Assembly (NCBI GenBank): GCA_963813895.1
Contig: CAWFAS010000001.1
Coordinates: 930,001-994,000, forward strand
Length of the DNA: 64,000 nt
Origin: DASZWJ01 sp963813895
GTDB taxonomy: Bacteria > Pseudomonadota > Gammaproteobacteria > JAURND01
Reading direction: 5' to 3'
Position numbers and translations under genes: made by a program. This document shows positions 31,960 to 41,354 of the stretch, one piece after another. The stretch's first letter is position 1, and each line of letters begins with the position of its first letter. The notes below the pieces were generated by a model that was given only the letters and a program-made list of their open reading frames with translations, made no database searches and had not been told where the DNA came from.

Positions 31960-32611
31960 TGAAGACATCCCTCCCTCTGCAGCTGAAAACATCGCCGACA
32001 CTGCGCCAGAATCTGACGCTATGGCATTATATTCTGGTGATCTCGGCCAATTGCCACTGTTAACACGTCGCGCTTTGGTGCAACTGCTTTCCGGGCCAGC
32101 GCTGGATGGTTATCACCACTCTCGGCTCTGGCCTATTCTGTTGCGTGATGAAACGGTGATACGCCGCCACCTGGCTGAATTGTTTTTAGAACTGGTGATC
32201 GATGTCGACCTGCAAGTCGCATTTATTCGTCAGGCGGATACAGGTGAATTAGAAGCTCCCACTTTACTGCGTCGCGTAGCACTGACATTTATTGATTCGG
32301 TGTTGTTGCTTCATCTGCGACAGCGATTAACTCAAGCGGATGCACAAAATCAGCGCGCCGGAATATCGATTCAAGAAATCATAGAATATCTCAGCTTATA
32401 TCAGCATGCAGAAAGTACAGATAAAGCTGGTTTCATCAAACGAATTTATGCTTCGGTCGAGAAGATTAAAAAATATAGTATCCTGCGAAAAATGCGCGGT
32501 AATCAGGATCGTTTTGAGATTTCACCTACGTTGAAATTACTGTTCTCTGCTGAGGAGATACAATCGTTGACTAAACTCTATCAACAACGTGCGACTCTTG
32601 AAGCAAAATAA
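31946..32611 (+). CDS. jetB: Wadjet subunit JetB (DUF4194)
   Basis: JetB is the KITE-like winged-helix subunit of the Wadjet complex and binds JetA. The ATG at 31946 is chosen: it lies in the end of jetA and gives MSWLNEDIPP and 221 residues. The frame is open to 31862, but that part lies under jetA. DUF4194 hallmarks are LPLLTRRALVQLLSGPALDG (about 35-54), LAELFLELVIDVDLQVAFIRQ and the C-terminal YSILRKMRGNQDRFEISPTLKLLFS. It is followed by an 89-bp gap with a hairpin before jetC. Confidence 0.9.
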   Translation: MSWLNEDIPPSAAENIADTAPESDAMALYSGDLGQLPLLTRRALVQLLSGPALDGYHHSRLWPILLRDETVIRRHLAELFLELVIDVDLQVAFIRQADTGELEAPTLLRRVALTFIDSVLLLHLRQRLTQADAQNQRAGISIQEIIEYLSLYQHAESTDKAGFIKRIYASVEKIKKYSILRKMRGNQDRFEISPTLKLLFSAEEIQSLTKLYQQRATLEAK

Positions 32612-32653
32612 CAGCTGCTCAGTAGGGCTTGTGCAAGCCTTACCTCAGGCTGT
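32610..32653 (+). promoter_or_regulatory. Stem-loop in the jetB-jetC gap
   Basis: An inner stem AGGGCTT / AAGCCTT (32624-32630 and 32635-32641, one G-T pair) with a four-base loop lies within weaker outer arms ACAGC and GCTGT. It begins at the jetB stop codon and has no T run, so it is more likely an RNA processing or stability element than a terminator. Confidence 0.4.
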
Positions 32654-32700
32654 TATGGGACAGTAAAAAACTTTCATGATCTTACAAAGAAAAAATATTT

Positions 32701-35700
32701 ATGATAACAACAGAATCTAAAAACTTAAGCTTGCTCATGCGGGAACAATTCCGCATCAGTCAATTACAAGTTTTTAACTGGGGAACTTTTTCCGGCATCC
32801 ATTCTATCCCGATTGCCGAGCGCGGATTTTTATTTGTCGGTCGATCGGGAACTGGGAAATCGACTTTGTTGGATGCATTCTCGGCGATATTAGTGCCACC
32901 TCGCTGGATTGATTTTAACGCTGCGGCACGCGAGGTTGATCGCTCTGGTCGTGATCGCAGTCTGGTGACTTATGTGCGCGGTGCCTGGGCGGAACAAAAA
33001 GACAGTGCATCCGGTGAAATCGCCGTACGTTATCTGCGCACCAGCACTACCTGGTCTGCATTAGCGTTACGCTATCAGAATGCAATTAATCAATGCATCA
33101 CTCTAGTGCAATTATTTTGGCTTCGCGGCAGTACGAATAGCCATGCAGATGTCAAACGTCAATATCTAATTTTTGAAAGGTCATTTGATTTGCATGAATT
33201 GGAAGAGTTCGGTCAATCCAACTTTGATGTTCGCAAGCTTAAAGCCACATTTCCTCAAGCATTTATCCGCGATGAGTTTCGCCCTTATTGCGAGCGATTC
33301 AGCCGACTGTTGGGGATTGAAAGTGAAATGGCGCTGCGTCTGCTGCACAAAACTCAATCGGCGAAAAACCTCGGAGATTTGAATATTTTCCTGCGTGATT
33401 TTATGCTGGATAAACCTGAAACTTTCGCAGTCGCTGACCGTTTAGTTACTGAATTTGAGGAGTTAAATGCCGCGCATCAGGCGGTAGTTACCGCACGAGA
33501 GCAAGTGCAAACCTTGATACCGGCGCGCGAACAACACCAGCAAATGCAGTTGTTGGAGGCGCAAAAAACTCAATTGCAGGAGCAGCAACAAGGTCTCAGC
33601 CATTACATTGAACACCAGCGTATCGCGCTGTTGCAACAGCATCTTACTGCATTACAGGTACGTCATGAAGGCAAAAGCGGTGAAGTCATCGTTAAACAAG
33701 GAATAGTGGATAATCATAAAGCCACGCTGCGTGATTTGGAACAACAGCATCGTGCTCTGGGCGGCGATCGTATCGAGCAATGGGAAGCGGAAAAGAAAAA
33801 TTTGGAAGGACAGCGTGATAAATGCATGCACAAATATCAGCTGGCGCAAACCGCTTGTACTGCATTAGCCTGGACATTAGCAAATTCTCCGCAGGGTTTT
33901 GCAGAAATCGTCGGCGACGCCCGTCAGGAAATAGAAAGCTGGGAGCAACTCAGCACTCAGACTTATAATGCTCGGCTGGAATTAGACAAACAGAAAGACG
34001 CCACCGAAAAAGAATTTTCTAAAACCAGAACAGAAATAGCAGCATTAGAACGTCAACCCTCTAATATTCCTGCCGAGATGTTGGAATTGCGCGGCCACAT
34101 CGCCAATGCTATCGGCGTTTCAGAACAAGCACTGCCTTTTGTGGGAGAGTTAATTGAAGTAAAGTCCGATGAAACTGCATGGCAAGGTGCAATCGAGCGT
34201 GTTCTGCATGGTTTTGCCTTATCATTATTGGTGGGAGATCGTCATTATACGACGCTGGCTAATCACATCAATACAACCAATCTACGTCGACGTTTGATTT
34301 ACTACCGCACAGTGCAACCGGAGGTTTGGCAAAACAAGCCGATTACCGCAAATTCGTTGGTGCTAAAACTCAATGTTAAGGAAGATCATCACCGAGAATG
34401 GCTACAGACTGAATTGCGCCAACGTTTTGATTACGCCTGCGTAGATTCCATGCAAGCTTTACGCAATGCTGAGCGCGCATTGACGCAAGAAGGACAGGTC
34501 AAACACAATAAAACGCGTCATGAGAAAGATGATCGCAGCCGGGTCGATGATCGCCGCCATTGGGTGCTGGGCTTTGACAATCGCGAAAAACTGGCTTTGT
34601 TTAAGCAACACGCTCAGCAACTGGCGCAAACCATCAGCCAGCTTGAATCCGCTATCCACGACCTAATTCAGCAAGAAAAGGTTCGCAGTAGCCGAATATT
34701 ACACTGCCAGGCCTTAGTTAATCTGCAATGGCAGGAGATTGATCCCGCGCCGCTGTTGACTCGCATCGCTAGTATTGAGCAGTCATTAAATAACGCTAGA
34801 CGCAGCAATATTTCCTTGCAACAAATCAGTGATCAAATTAAGCAGCAAGAGCAAACGGTTCAAAGCGCAGAAAAAAATCTAGTTGACATTAGAGTTGAAC
34901 GCGACAAAATTAGCAGTGATATTGACAGCACAAAAACAGAACTTACCACATCGCAACATAATCCATCCATTGTATTGCTCACCCCCTATCAACAACAGGA
35001 ACTGGATCGACGTTTTATTGGACTTCCCGACGCCATTACTCTGAAAAACCTCGATAAACTCAGCAGAGTGATACAAGGACAAATGAATGAAGAATTGAAC
35101 CAGGTGGAAAAGCAAATCAACAGTTGCTGCAAAAATATCGAAAACAGTTTTGCGCATTTTATCCGCACTTGGTCTGCTGAATCGGATGGGTTGGATGCTA
35201 CATTGGCGGCTGCCGATGATTTTTTTGCGAAATTATCGCGACTGGAATCCGACGGCTTACCTGCATATGAACAACGCTTTTTCGATTTATTGCAAAACCA
35301 GAGTCATCAAAACCTGGCTGCACTTTCCACTTATTTAAATAATGCCAGGAAAACGATTTTAGAACGCATGAATCTTGTGAATGAGAGTTTACGTCAGGTC
35401 CCTTTTAACCAAAGCACTCAGCAACGCACTTATCTGCATATTGACACCAGCGATCGGCAATTGCCGGAGGTGAGGGATTTTAAACAGCAAATTGTTCAGG
35501 TGCTCAGCCACGCCTGGAGTGAAAGTTCTGAATTCGCTGAACAGCGATTTCTCATCTTACGCGATCTGGTACAACGCTTGGGCAGCCAGGAGTCTGAAAA
35601 AAAACACTGGCGTGAATCGGTATTGGATGTCAGACAACATGTAGAATTTATCGGCCGTGAAATAGATGAGAGCGGCGTGGAAGTAGAAGTGTATCGCAGT

Positions 35701-36078
35701 GGCGCGGGTAAATCCGGCGGCCAACGCCAGAAACTGGCTACCACTTGTCTGGCGGCCGCTTTAAGATATCAACTCGGTGGCAATGATTATGGTGCGCCCA
35801 TGTATGCGCCGGTTATTCTTGATGAAGCTTTTGATAAAGCTGACAATGAATTCACTGCTTTAGCCATGAACATCTTTGCGAATTTTGGCTTTCAAATGAT
35901 CGTCGCCACGCCGTTAAAATCGGTGATGACCTTGGAACCCTTTATCGGCGGCGCTTGTTTTGTCGATATCAGCGAACGGCGCGTTTCCGGAATTTTACTG
36001 ATTGAATATGATGCCGCGCTGGAGCGTTTAAAATTATCGCCACAAATACGCATCGAGGCGGATAATGAAGTTCCCTGA
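32701..36078 (+). CDS. jetC: Wadjet subunit JetC, SMC/MukB-like ATPase
   Basis: JetC is the SMC-type motor that extrudes DNA loops so that small circles can be recognised. The 1,125-residue protein has Walker A GRSGTGKST (47-55) in an N-terminal head, and long coiled coils rich in Gln, Glu and Lys from about 260 to 420 and 640 to 800. Between them lies a hinge-like region (about 460-620) that includes LPFVGELIEVKSDETAW. The C-terminal head has the signature KSGGQRQKLATTCLAAALRYQ (from K1004) and Walker B APVILDEAFDKAD (D1041, E1042). All ATPase motifs are intact. It overlaps jetD by 14 bp. Confidence 0.95.
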   Translation: MITTESKNLSLLMREQFRISQLQVFNWGTFSGIHSIPIAERGFLFVGRSGTGKSTLLDAFSAILVPPRWIDFNAAAREVDRSGRDRSLVTYVRGAWAEQKDSASGEIAVRYLRTSTTWSALALRYQNAINQCITLVQLFWLRGSTNSHADVKRQYLIFERSFDLHELEEFGQSNFDVRKLKATFPQAFIRDEFRPYCERFSRLLGIESEMALRLLHKTQSAKNLGDLNIFLRDFMLDKPETFAVADRLVTEFEELNAAHQAVVTAREQVQTLIPAREQHQQMQLLEAQKTQLQEQQQGLSHYIEHQRIALLQQHLTALQVRHEGKSGEVIVKQGIVDNHKATLRDLEQQHRALGGDRIEQWEAEKKNLEGQRDKCMHKYQLAQTACTALAWTLANSPQGFAEIVGDARQEIESWEQLSTQTYNARLELDKQKDATEKEFSKTRTEIAALERQPSNIPAEMLELRGHIANAIGVSEQALPFVGELIEVKSDETAWQGAIERVLHGFALSLLVGDRHYTTLANHINTTNLRRRLIYYRTVQPEVWQNKPITANSLVLKLNVKEDHHREWLQTELRQRFDYACVDSMQALRNAERALTQEGQVKHNKTRHEKDDRSRVDDRRHWVLGFDNREKLALFKQHAQQLAQTISQLESAIHDLIQQEKVRSSRILHCQALVNLQWQEIDPAPLLTRIASIEQSLNNARRSNISLQQISDQIKQQEQTVQSAEKNLVDIRVERDKISSDIDSTKTELTTSQHNPSIVLLTPYQQQELDRRFIGLPDAITLKNLDKLSRVIQGQMNEELNQVEKQINSCCKNIENSFAHFIRTWSAESDGLDATLAAADDFFAKLSRLESDGLPAYEQRFFDLLQNQSHQNLAALSTYLNNARKTILERMNLVNESLRQVPFNQSTQQRTYLHIDTSDRQLPEVRDFKQQIVQVLSHAWSESSEFAEQRFLILRDLVQRLGSQESEKKHWRESVLDVRQHVEFIGREIDESGVEVEVYRSGAGKSGGQRQKLATTCLAAALRYQLGGNDYGAPMYAPVILDEAFDKADNEFTALAMNIFANFGFQMIVATPLKSVMTLEPFIGGACFVDISERRVSGILLIEYDAALERLKLSPQIRIEADNEVP

Positions 36079-37222
36079 TGATGTGCGTAAATTACTAACT
36101 CGCCAATTTCAAACTAAACATCGTCTGTGGTTGAACGCCGATTTCGCGCAGTGGCCTTTAGAAATCCGCTTGGGAACTCCCTCTGAAGCAATTGCCAAAC
36201 AACAATCTGCAGTGGTCTATACTTGGGCAGCAACTTGGCGGCAATGGCAAGGCAGCGGTAATCTGCTATGGCAAGATCGACACTGGCGGTCATTGGGCAA
36301 TCAAAGTTTACCTGATAAATTGTTGCTGCAAGGGCCGGAGGAAGTGGCCGCCTGGGCGGGTAGACTCAGCCATTGGCAGCTGGGCCATTCGCGCTTTAAA
36401 CAACTCATAGCACGCTGGCCAAATTTGCGGGATCAATTACCGAAATATTTTGCAACATTAGCTGATTATCATGCCACTGATTTTACCCGCCTGATTGATA
36501 CGTTGGATTGGATTATTACCAATCCCAACTCCAATCTATATCCTCGGCAATTGCCAATTGCCGGTATTGACAGCAAATGGTTGGAAAAACACAAAGCGTT
36601 GCTGCGTGATTTGGTGGCAGCTATACAACAGGATACCCGGCTTACTCGCAACTTTTTTCAACTCTGTGGTCTGCAAGCACCGCCACAATTAATTCGTATG
36701 CGCATATTAGACGTGAATCTTAGTAAGCCTCTCAATGGACTCTATGATATTAGTGCTCCGTGGCAGCAGCTCGCTGCCTTAACAATCCAGCCCAGAAGAG
36801 TATTGATCGTCGAAAACCTACAAACTGGGCTGGCTCTGGCTAATATGGCAGGCACTGTTGCTTTTATGGGATTGGGTTATCAGGTAAATCTACTTAAGCA
36901 AATCCCTTGGGTTGTTCAGGCGAAATGCCTATATTGGGGAGATCTAGACACCCATGGTTTCGCGATTTTAAATCAAGCCAAAACTTGTTTGCCTAATGTC
37001 CAATCCATTCTGATGGATGAAAATACATTGCTTGCACATCAAGCATTATGGGTAGAAGAGAAAGAACCTCATGCTGCTACTTCTTTGTCTATGCTCAATG
37101 CTAAAGAACAAGCAGTTTATCAAGCAATTCGACGACATCGCTGGGGGCAAAATGTACGGTTGGAGCAGGAACGCATTGCTTGGGATTATGCCGTTCAGAC
37201 ATTAACTGCTGAATTTGGTTAA
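36065..37222 (+). CDS. jetD: Wadjet subunit JetD, Toprim nuclease (DUF3322-DUF2220)
   Basis: JetD is the nuclease subunit that cuts plasmid DNA once JetABC has extruded it. The 385-residue protein has an N-terminal DUF3322 region (about 1-190) and a C-terminal DUF2220 Toprim-like domain. The catalytic Glu is E250 in VLIVENLQTGLAL, and the DxD pair is D293/D295 in LYWGDLDTHGFAIL. QSILMDENTLLAH follows. The key acidic residues are all present. It ends four bases into the convergent MFS gene, so the operon is a closed block of four genes. Confidence 0.93.
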   Translation: MKFPDDVRKLLTRQFQTKHRLWLNADFAQWPLEIRLGTPSEAIAKQQSAVVYTWAATWRQWQGSGNLLWQDRHWRSLGNQSLPDKLLLQGPEEVAAWAGRLSHWQLGHSRFKQLIARWPNLRDQLPKYFATLADYHATDFTRLIDTLDWIITNPNSNLYPRQLPIAGIDSKWLEKHKALLRDLVAAIQQDTRLTRNFFQLCGLQAPPQLIRMRILDVNLSKPLNGLYDISAPWQQLAALTIQPRRVLIVENLQTGLALANMAGTVAFMGLGYQVNLLKQIPWVVQAKCLYWGDLDTHGFAILNQAKTCLPNVQSILMDENTLLAHQALWVEEKEPHAATSLSMLNAKEQAVYQAIRRHRWGQNVRLEQERIAWDYAVQTLTAEFG

Positions 37223-38433
37223 CACGTTGAGTTCTGTTTTTCCTGCTGATTGACAAAAATCTCAATTCCATAAAGCAACAACATAATCAAACTAACTCCC
37301 AAAAAAATCAGCACCAATTCATAAAAATAGTGCAGCACAATAAAATTACAACATAAGAGCGCGACCCCACTAAAAAACATTCGCATACTCCCTTGAACCG
37401 CACTGGCCGCCCCCTTGTTTTGTTGAAAGCCCTGTAAGCAAAGGGTGAGCGTTAAAGGTGCTGCGACACCGCAGATTAAAGCCAGGGTAAATGAGAAAAT
37501 AATGATGGCGAGGATATTAACTTGATAAAAGAAAAAGGCAGCGGCAATGCTTCCTAGTAATAAATAACAAAATAAAGCATTGATAAATGTTTTGCTGGAA
37601 TCAAATTTATGGAAAACCAATGATAACAAAAATGCTCCGGTCATTAATCCCACAGCATAAGAAATATATAATAAACCGTTGAGGGCGGGTGATATACCCA
37701 ACTGATGAAAAATAAATGGCGATAGGCTGTAGAAACCTATAGTAAATACCAGAATAAGGGATGATAATAAATTGTAGACCAGAAAGCGGCGTATTTTTAA
37801 ATAACCGAGATATACCCTTAATTGCTGATGCAAATCCTTTTTTGTTTGTGGAATGGTATGGCTTTCCGGCATCAATTTAATCAAAAGCAATACAGAAATA
37901 AGACTAATTAATCCCAATACTACAAAGGATACCCGCCATGTTGAGTATTGCTGAATAAGACCGCCTAATGTTGGCGCGATTGCCGGTGAAAGTTGGCTAC
38001 TCATGGCGAAATAAGAAAAAGCTTTTTTTAATGCGACCGGTTCATGGCATACATCAGCAATAATAACGCGGGCGATGACAGGGGAACCAGCAGTGCCCAA
38101 AGCTGTAATGAAACGTGCCAGATACAGCATTTCTAAATTCTGTGCAGCGGCTGAAAGAATAAATCCAATAATGGCGATAAAAAAAGACAGCACAATGGCC
38201 GATTTTCTACCATAGTTATCACTGTAAGTACCATAAAAAAGCTGTGCTACACCTAATGCCATTAAATATACCACCATCATACCCTTGGTCGCATTTTGCG
38301 AAGCTGAGAAATTATGCATGATATATGGCAATGAAGGGTTAATAAAATCGCTGGCCAATAAACCAACTGTAGAAATAAAACAGGCAAAAAATACCATTTT
38401 TTGGCTATAAGAAAATGTGTGTGGTCGTGACAT
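37219..38433 (-). CDS. Bcr/CflA-type multidrug efflux transporter (MFS)
   Basis: This 404-residue, 12-helix major facilitator exports small molecules using the proton gradient. Motifs typical of the Bcr/CflA group are DFINPSLPYI near residue 29, AQLFYGTYSDNYGRKSAI (motif A) near residue 62, and LYLARFITALGTAGSPVIARVIIADV near residue 104. The substrate is unknown. Its 3' end overlaps jetD by four bases. The genes downstream on the same strand are Rpn-type genes, which are probably not functionally linked. Confidence 0.88.
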   Translation of the reverse strand: MSRPHTFSYSQKMVFFACFISTVGLLASDFINPSLPYIMHNFSASQNATKGMMVVYLMALGVAQLFYGTYSDNYGRKSAIVLSFFIAIIGFILSAAAQNLEMLYLARFITALGTAGSPVIARVIIADVCHEPVALKKAFSYFAMSSQLSPAIAPTLGGLIQQYSTWRVSFVVLGLISLISVLLLIKLMPESHTIPQTKKDLHQQLRVYLGYLKIRRFLVYNLLSSLILVFTIGFYSLSPFIFHQLGISPALNGLLYISYAVGLMTGAFLLSLVFHKFDSSKTFINALFCYLLLGSIAAAFFFYQVNILAIIIFSFTLALICGVAAPLTLTLCLQGFQQNKGAASAVQGSMRMFFSGVALLCCNFIVLHYFYELVLIFLGVSLIMLLLYGIEIFVNQQEKQNSTC

Positions 38434-38463
38434 GTGAGTTCGGAAAGATTATTACTTAATTAT

Positions 38464-38902
38464 CTACTCAAAGCGTTCGTTATAATCACTATCTTGTTTT
38501 TGATGCAAGGCTTTAATTTGTTCCAAAGGTAAATCAGTGATAGCAGCGATTTTTTCATCGGAAAAAGCTTCTTTAAAGAGTCGAGCAGCCACTCTCTCTC
38601 TCAGCCCTAAGATTAGGCCTTCTGCTCGCCCTCGTCTAAACGCATCACTGATCAAGGTTTTTTCAACACTAACTGCATCCCAATAGCGATCATAACTGGT
38701 CGGTGCATTTCACATCCATGATAAATTTAAACACCGGAATAATGGGGATTCGTTCACTGGGTAGGTATTCTAAACTGACGATAAGACCGTCGTCCGGCAA
38801 CGGTAATACGGCATTGAGAAAACTCCTCAATATTTCATGTTGGCTAAAGATTTTCTTAAAGACTATGTCATTTTTTGGGTCAAGATAGCGCGACATAAAC
38901 AA
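38464..38902 (-). pseudogene. Internally deleted Rpn-family nuclease/transposase gene
   Basis: Two fragments in different frames match the intact neighbour at 38957-39889. The N-terminal 70 residues (MFMSRYLDPKNDIVFKKIFS up to DVKCTDQ) lead into a segment starting YDRYWDAVSVEKT and then the C-terminal FRRGRAEGLILGLRERVAARL region. About 150 codons between TDQ and the YWDSVS-equivalent region are missing, and the join shifts the frame. The gene is dead; it looks like a tandem duplicate that decayed by deletion. Confidence 0.8.
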
Positions 38903-38956
38903 TTTTCCATAGGTTATGATTCATAGCAAAAAGCTTTGGGCAAGTAAAGTATTTTA

Positions 38957-39889
38957 TTACTCTCTGCCTTGTTTTTGGCGCAAGATTTTTACTTGTTCCA
39001 GAGTTAAATCAGTAATAGCGGCGATTTGTTCATCGGAAAGGGCTTCTTTAAAGTATCGTGCCATCAGTCTCTCTCTTTCTAGCTGACTGCCTTGCTCTAA
39101 GCCTAAGGTCAGTCCTTCTGCTTTCCCTTCTGCTCTCCCTTCTGCTCTCCCTTGTGCTTTTCCTTTTGCTTCCCCTCTCCTAAGTGCATCATTGAGCAAA
39201 GTTTTTTCAATGCTAACTGAATCCCAATAGCGATTGTAGCTGTCCAATTCTGCTGGGGTGTAAGCTGCTTCTTCGGCCAATTCCAGCGCTTGCTTAATTT
39301 CAGCCACCTCTAGTAGTTCCGCAGGGGCTTGGTTAACTTTCTCATTTAATTCTGAGATAAAACGCAGCCATAGCACCTGCAATTTTTTTTCTGGATAATG
39401 CTTGGCTCTAAATTTAGGCAATTCAATAAAGATTAATTGCAAATCTTTTATCTCAGCTTGCGGCTTTTCGACATTGACGATTTTATAGTGGTGATACCAG
39501 TGATCTTCGTCAGAATCAAAACGGGTATTGATTAAACCTAGGCCATAAATGGGCTTGAGCTGTTCATAATTTTCCCCCCGTTCCAGCTGGTGCACGTAAG
39601 CTTTACTGGCGTTAAATAAAAGACGCTGTTTAAAACTAGCGGTCCATTGAATTTGCATCTCGACAATAAATACCCTGCCTTGTTGGTCGGTGCATTTCAC
39701 ATCCACTACGGTAAATTTAAACGCCGGAATAATGGGGACTTGTTCACTGGGTAAGTATTCTAAACTGACGATAAGACCGTCTTTCGGCAAGGGTAAGACG
39801 GCATTGAGGAAACTCCTCAATAGTTCAGGATGTTGGCCAAAGATTTTTTTAAAGACTATGTCAGTTTTGGGGTCAAGATAGCGCGCCAT
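38957..39889 (-). CDS. Rpn-family recombination-promoting nuclease/putative transposase
   Basis: The 310-residue protein belongs to the PD-(D/E)XK nuclease family transposase group (Rpn, COG5464). The N-terminal MARYLDPKTDIVFKKIFGQHPELLRSFLNAVLPL is diagnostic, followed by the nuclease core VVDVKCTDQQGRVFIVEMQIQ (Asp, then Glu-x-Gln) at about 60-80. The C-terminus contains an acidic-basic repeat (GKAQGRAEGRAEGKAEG), typical of the group and prone to length change. Rpn proteins stimulate recA-independent recombination, and some act in phage defence. It sits next to its own deleted paralogue. Confidence 0.85.
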   Translation of the reverse strand: MARYLDPKTDIVFKKIFGQHPELLRSFLNAVLPLPKDGLIVSLEYLPSEQVPIIPAFKFTVVDVKCTDQQGRVFIVEMQIQWTASFKQRLLFNASKAYVHQLERGENYEQLKPIYGLGLINTRFDSDEDHWYHHYKIVNVEKPQAEIKDLQLIFIELPKFRAKHYPEKKLQVLWLRFISELNEKVNQAPAELLEVAEIKQALELAEEAAYTPAELDSYNRYWDSVSIEKTLLNDALRRGEAKGKAQGRAEGRAEGKAEGLTLGLEQGSQLERERLMARYFKEALSDEQIAAITDLTLEQVKILRQKQGRE

Positions 39890-39956
39890 GAGCGATTTTC
39901 CGTAGATTAGTTGTGATTAACCATAGCAAAAAGCGCTGAGCCAGGCAATACAGCTA

Positions 39957-40442
39957 TTAGTCAGAATAATCACCATGCTGTAAAAAAGATTCAAGGTTAA
40001 TTTTCATGTTAGCTAGATGCTGCATAAATTTTTTTACATCAGTGGCAGACATGCGGCCCAGGATAGCAGGGCGAATCGAGTCGCCAATAGCATTTATTTT
40101 AGCAATAATATCCTGAGATTTAGCTGTCAAATAAATACGTTTGACCCGACGATGGGTACCCTGGGCACGGATGGTAAGCACAGCGCCAATAATGGTTAGT
40201 AACATGCCGGTACCGGCCAAAAGCGTGATTTGGGTTTGCCAGATAACTATACCAACTAGGGCGGCAAATAATATATTAGATAAATATAAAGTGCTGACAG
40301 TTTGCACATTGGCATATTTTACCGCATAGATCAGTGCTAATTGTACTACAAAAAACAATGCCCCTATACCGATTAATACCCACCATAATTCAGGTGCAAC
40401 CGGAGTCCAGAATAGGGCTGCTCCCAGAGCTGAAATGGGCAC
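39957..40442 (-). pseudogene. C-terminal fragment of an EamA/DMT-type transporter
   Basis: Only the second half of a drug/metabolite transporter is present: helices VPISALGAALFWTPV, WWVLIGIGALFFVVQLALIY, TLYLSNILFAALVGIVIW and LLAGTGMLLTIIGAVLTI, then an unusual hydrophilic tail of about 60 residues. Open reading extends upstream about 27 codons to a stop, without an ATG, so the first five or so helices are lost. The GTG at 40442 may permit a short product. The tail may come from readthrough into other sequence. It lies 99 bp downstream of znuB, beside the Rpn genes. Confidence 0.55.
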
Positions 40443-40541
40443 GTGGAATTTTCTGAACAGACTTATGGGCCGGATGGCAGAGGGGAATTGGTGACGGTGG
40501 ATTTCAGCTAGAGCTTGAGATATTTATTGGAACACACGCAA

Positions 40542-41354
40542 TTAAGCTGCAGCCTTACTTCCAAAACGGAAATTTTTAAACCCTAAATAACTGATAAAGC
40601 ACAAAGCACTAATCCAGAAAGAAACTGGCCAGTCAGTTATATAGGCCAGGATAATTCCCAGCCACACCATCATAACACCTAATAGGACGGCTAAAGCCAA
40701 ACCTCTCCAAAATGTGCGAATACAGCATAAAGCGCTGGCTGGTGGGCCAATTAATAATGCAAACACCAATAGAATTCCAACCACCTGGCTCGCTTCAGTA
40801 ATCGCTACCGAAACCAGCATAAAAAATAGGATGGATAAATTGCGTAAAGAAATCCCTTTGGCTTGTGCCAGCTCTGGTTCTAGGCTGGAAAACAATAGCC
40901 GTTTGCCAAGCAAAGCCAACCCCAATAGGCTGAGAATGGAATAAATCAGCATATTGTGAATGGTGCTGATAGATACGCCAAATAAATCACCGAATAAAAT
41001 TACCGTCGCATGGCCCGCATAGTTAGTATAAAAGTGTAAAAACAATACGCCTAAACCTAAAGAAAATGCCAGGGTGATGCCAATAGCTATGTCGCTTTTT
41101 GCGGCCCTCTCCCCCAGACTGCCCATGCCAATGGATGCCAGCAAGGTGAGGAGAAGTTGTCCGGTTGCGGGTGCCAGCCCTAACAAACCAGCTCCAGCTG
41201 CGCCTGCAAAACTGATATGACTTAATGCATGGCCAGCAAATGCCTGACTGCGCAAAACCACAAAATAGCCAATAATAGCAGAGGTAATAGCGGCAATTGT
41301 GCCGGCTGTAAAAGCATTGCGCATAAAATCATAAGCAAATAGCTGGCTAAACAT
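40542..41354 (-). CDS. znuB: Zinc/manganese ABC transporter permease
   Basis: The 270-residue membrane protein has about eight helices and matches the ABC-3 permease family: GYFVVLRSQAFAGHALSHISFAGAAGA (about 28-54), FGDLFGVSISTI near residue 122, and EASQVVGILLVFALLIGPPASA near residue 186. It forms the channel of the importer with ZnuC. Its start overlaps the end of znuC by eight bases, and znuA lies upstream, so the three form one operon, likely under the palindrome at 43046. Confidence 0.9.
   Translation of the reverse strand: MFSQLFAYDFMRNAFTAGTIAAITSAIIGYFVVLRSQAFAGHALSHISFAGAAGAGLLGLAPATGQLLLTLLASIGMGSLGERAAKSDIAIGITLAFSLGLGVLFLHFYTNYAGHATVILFGDLFGVSISTIHNMLIYSILSLLGLALLGKRLLFSSLEPELAQAKGISLRNLSILFFMLVSVAITEASQVVGILLVFALLIGPPASALCCIRTFWRGLALAVLLGVMMVWLGIILAYITDWPVSFWISALCFISYLGFKNFRFGSKAAA

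Noticed and set aside
30499..37222. Claim of a new defence system in the four-gene operon
   Set aside because: DUF3375, DUF4194, SMC-like ATPase and Toprim DUF2220 in this order are the known Wadjet JetABCD system.
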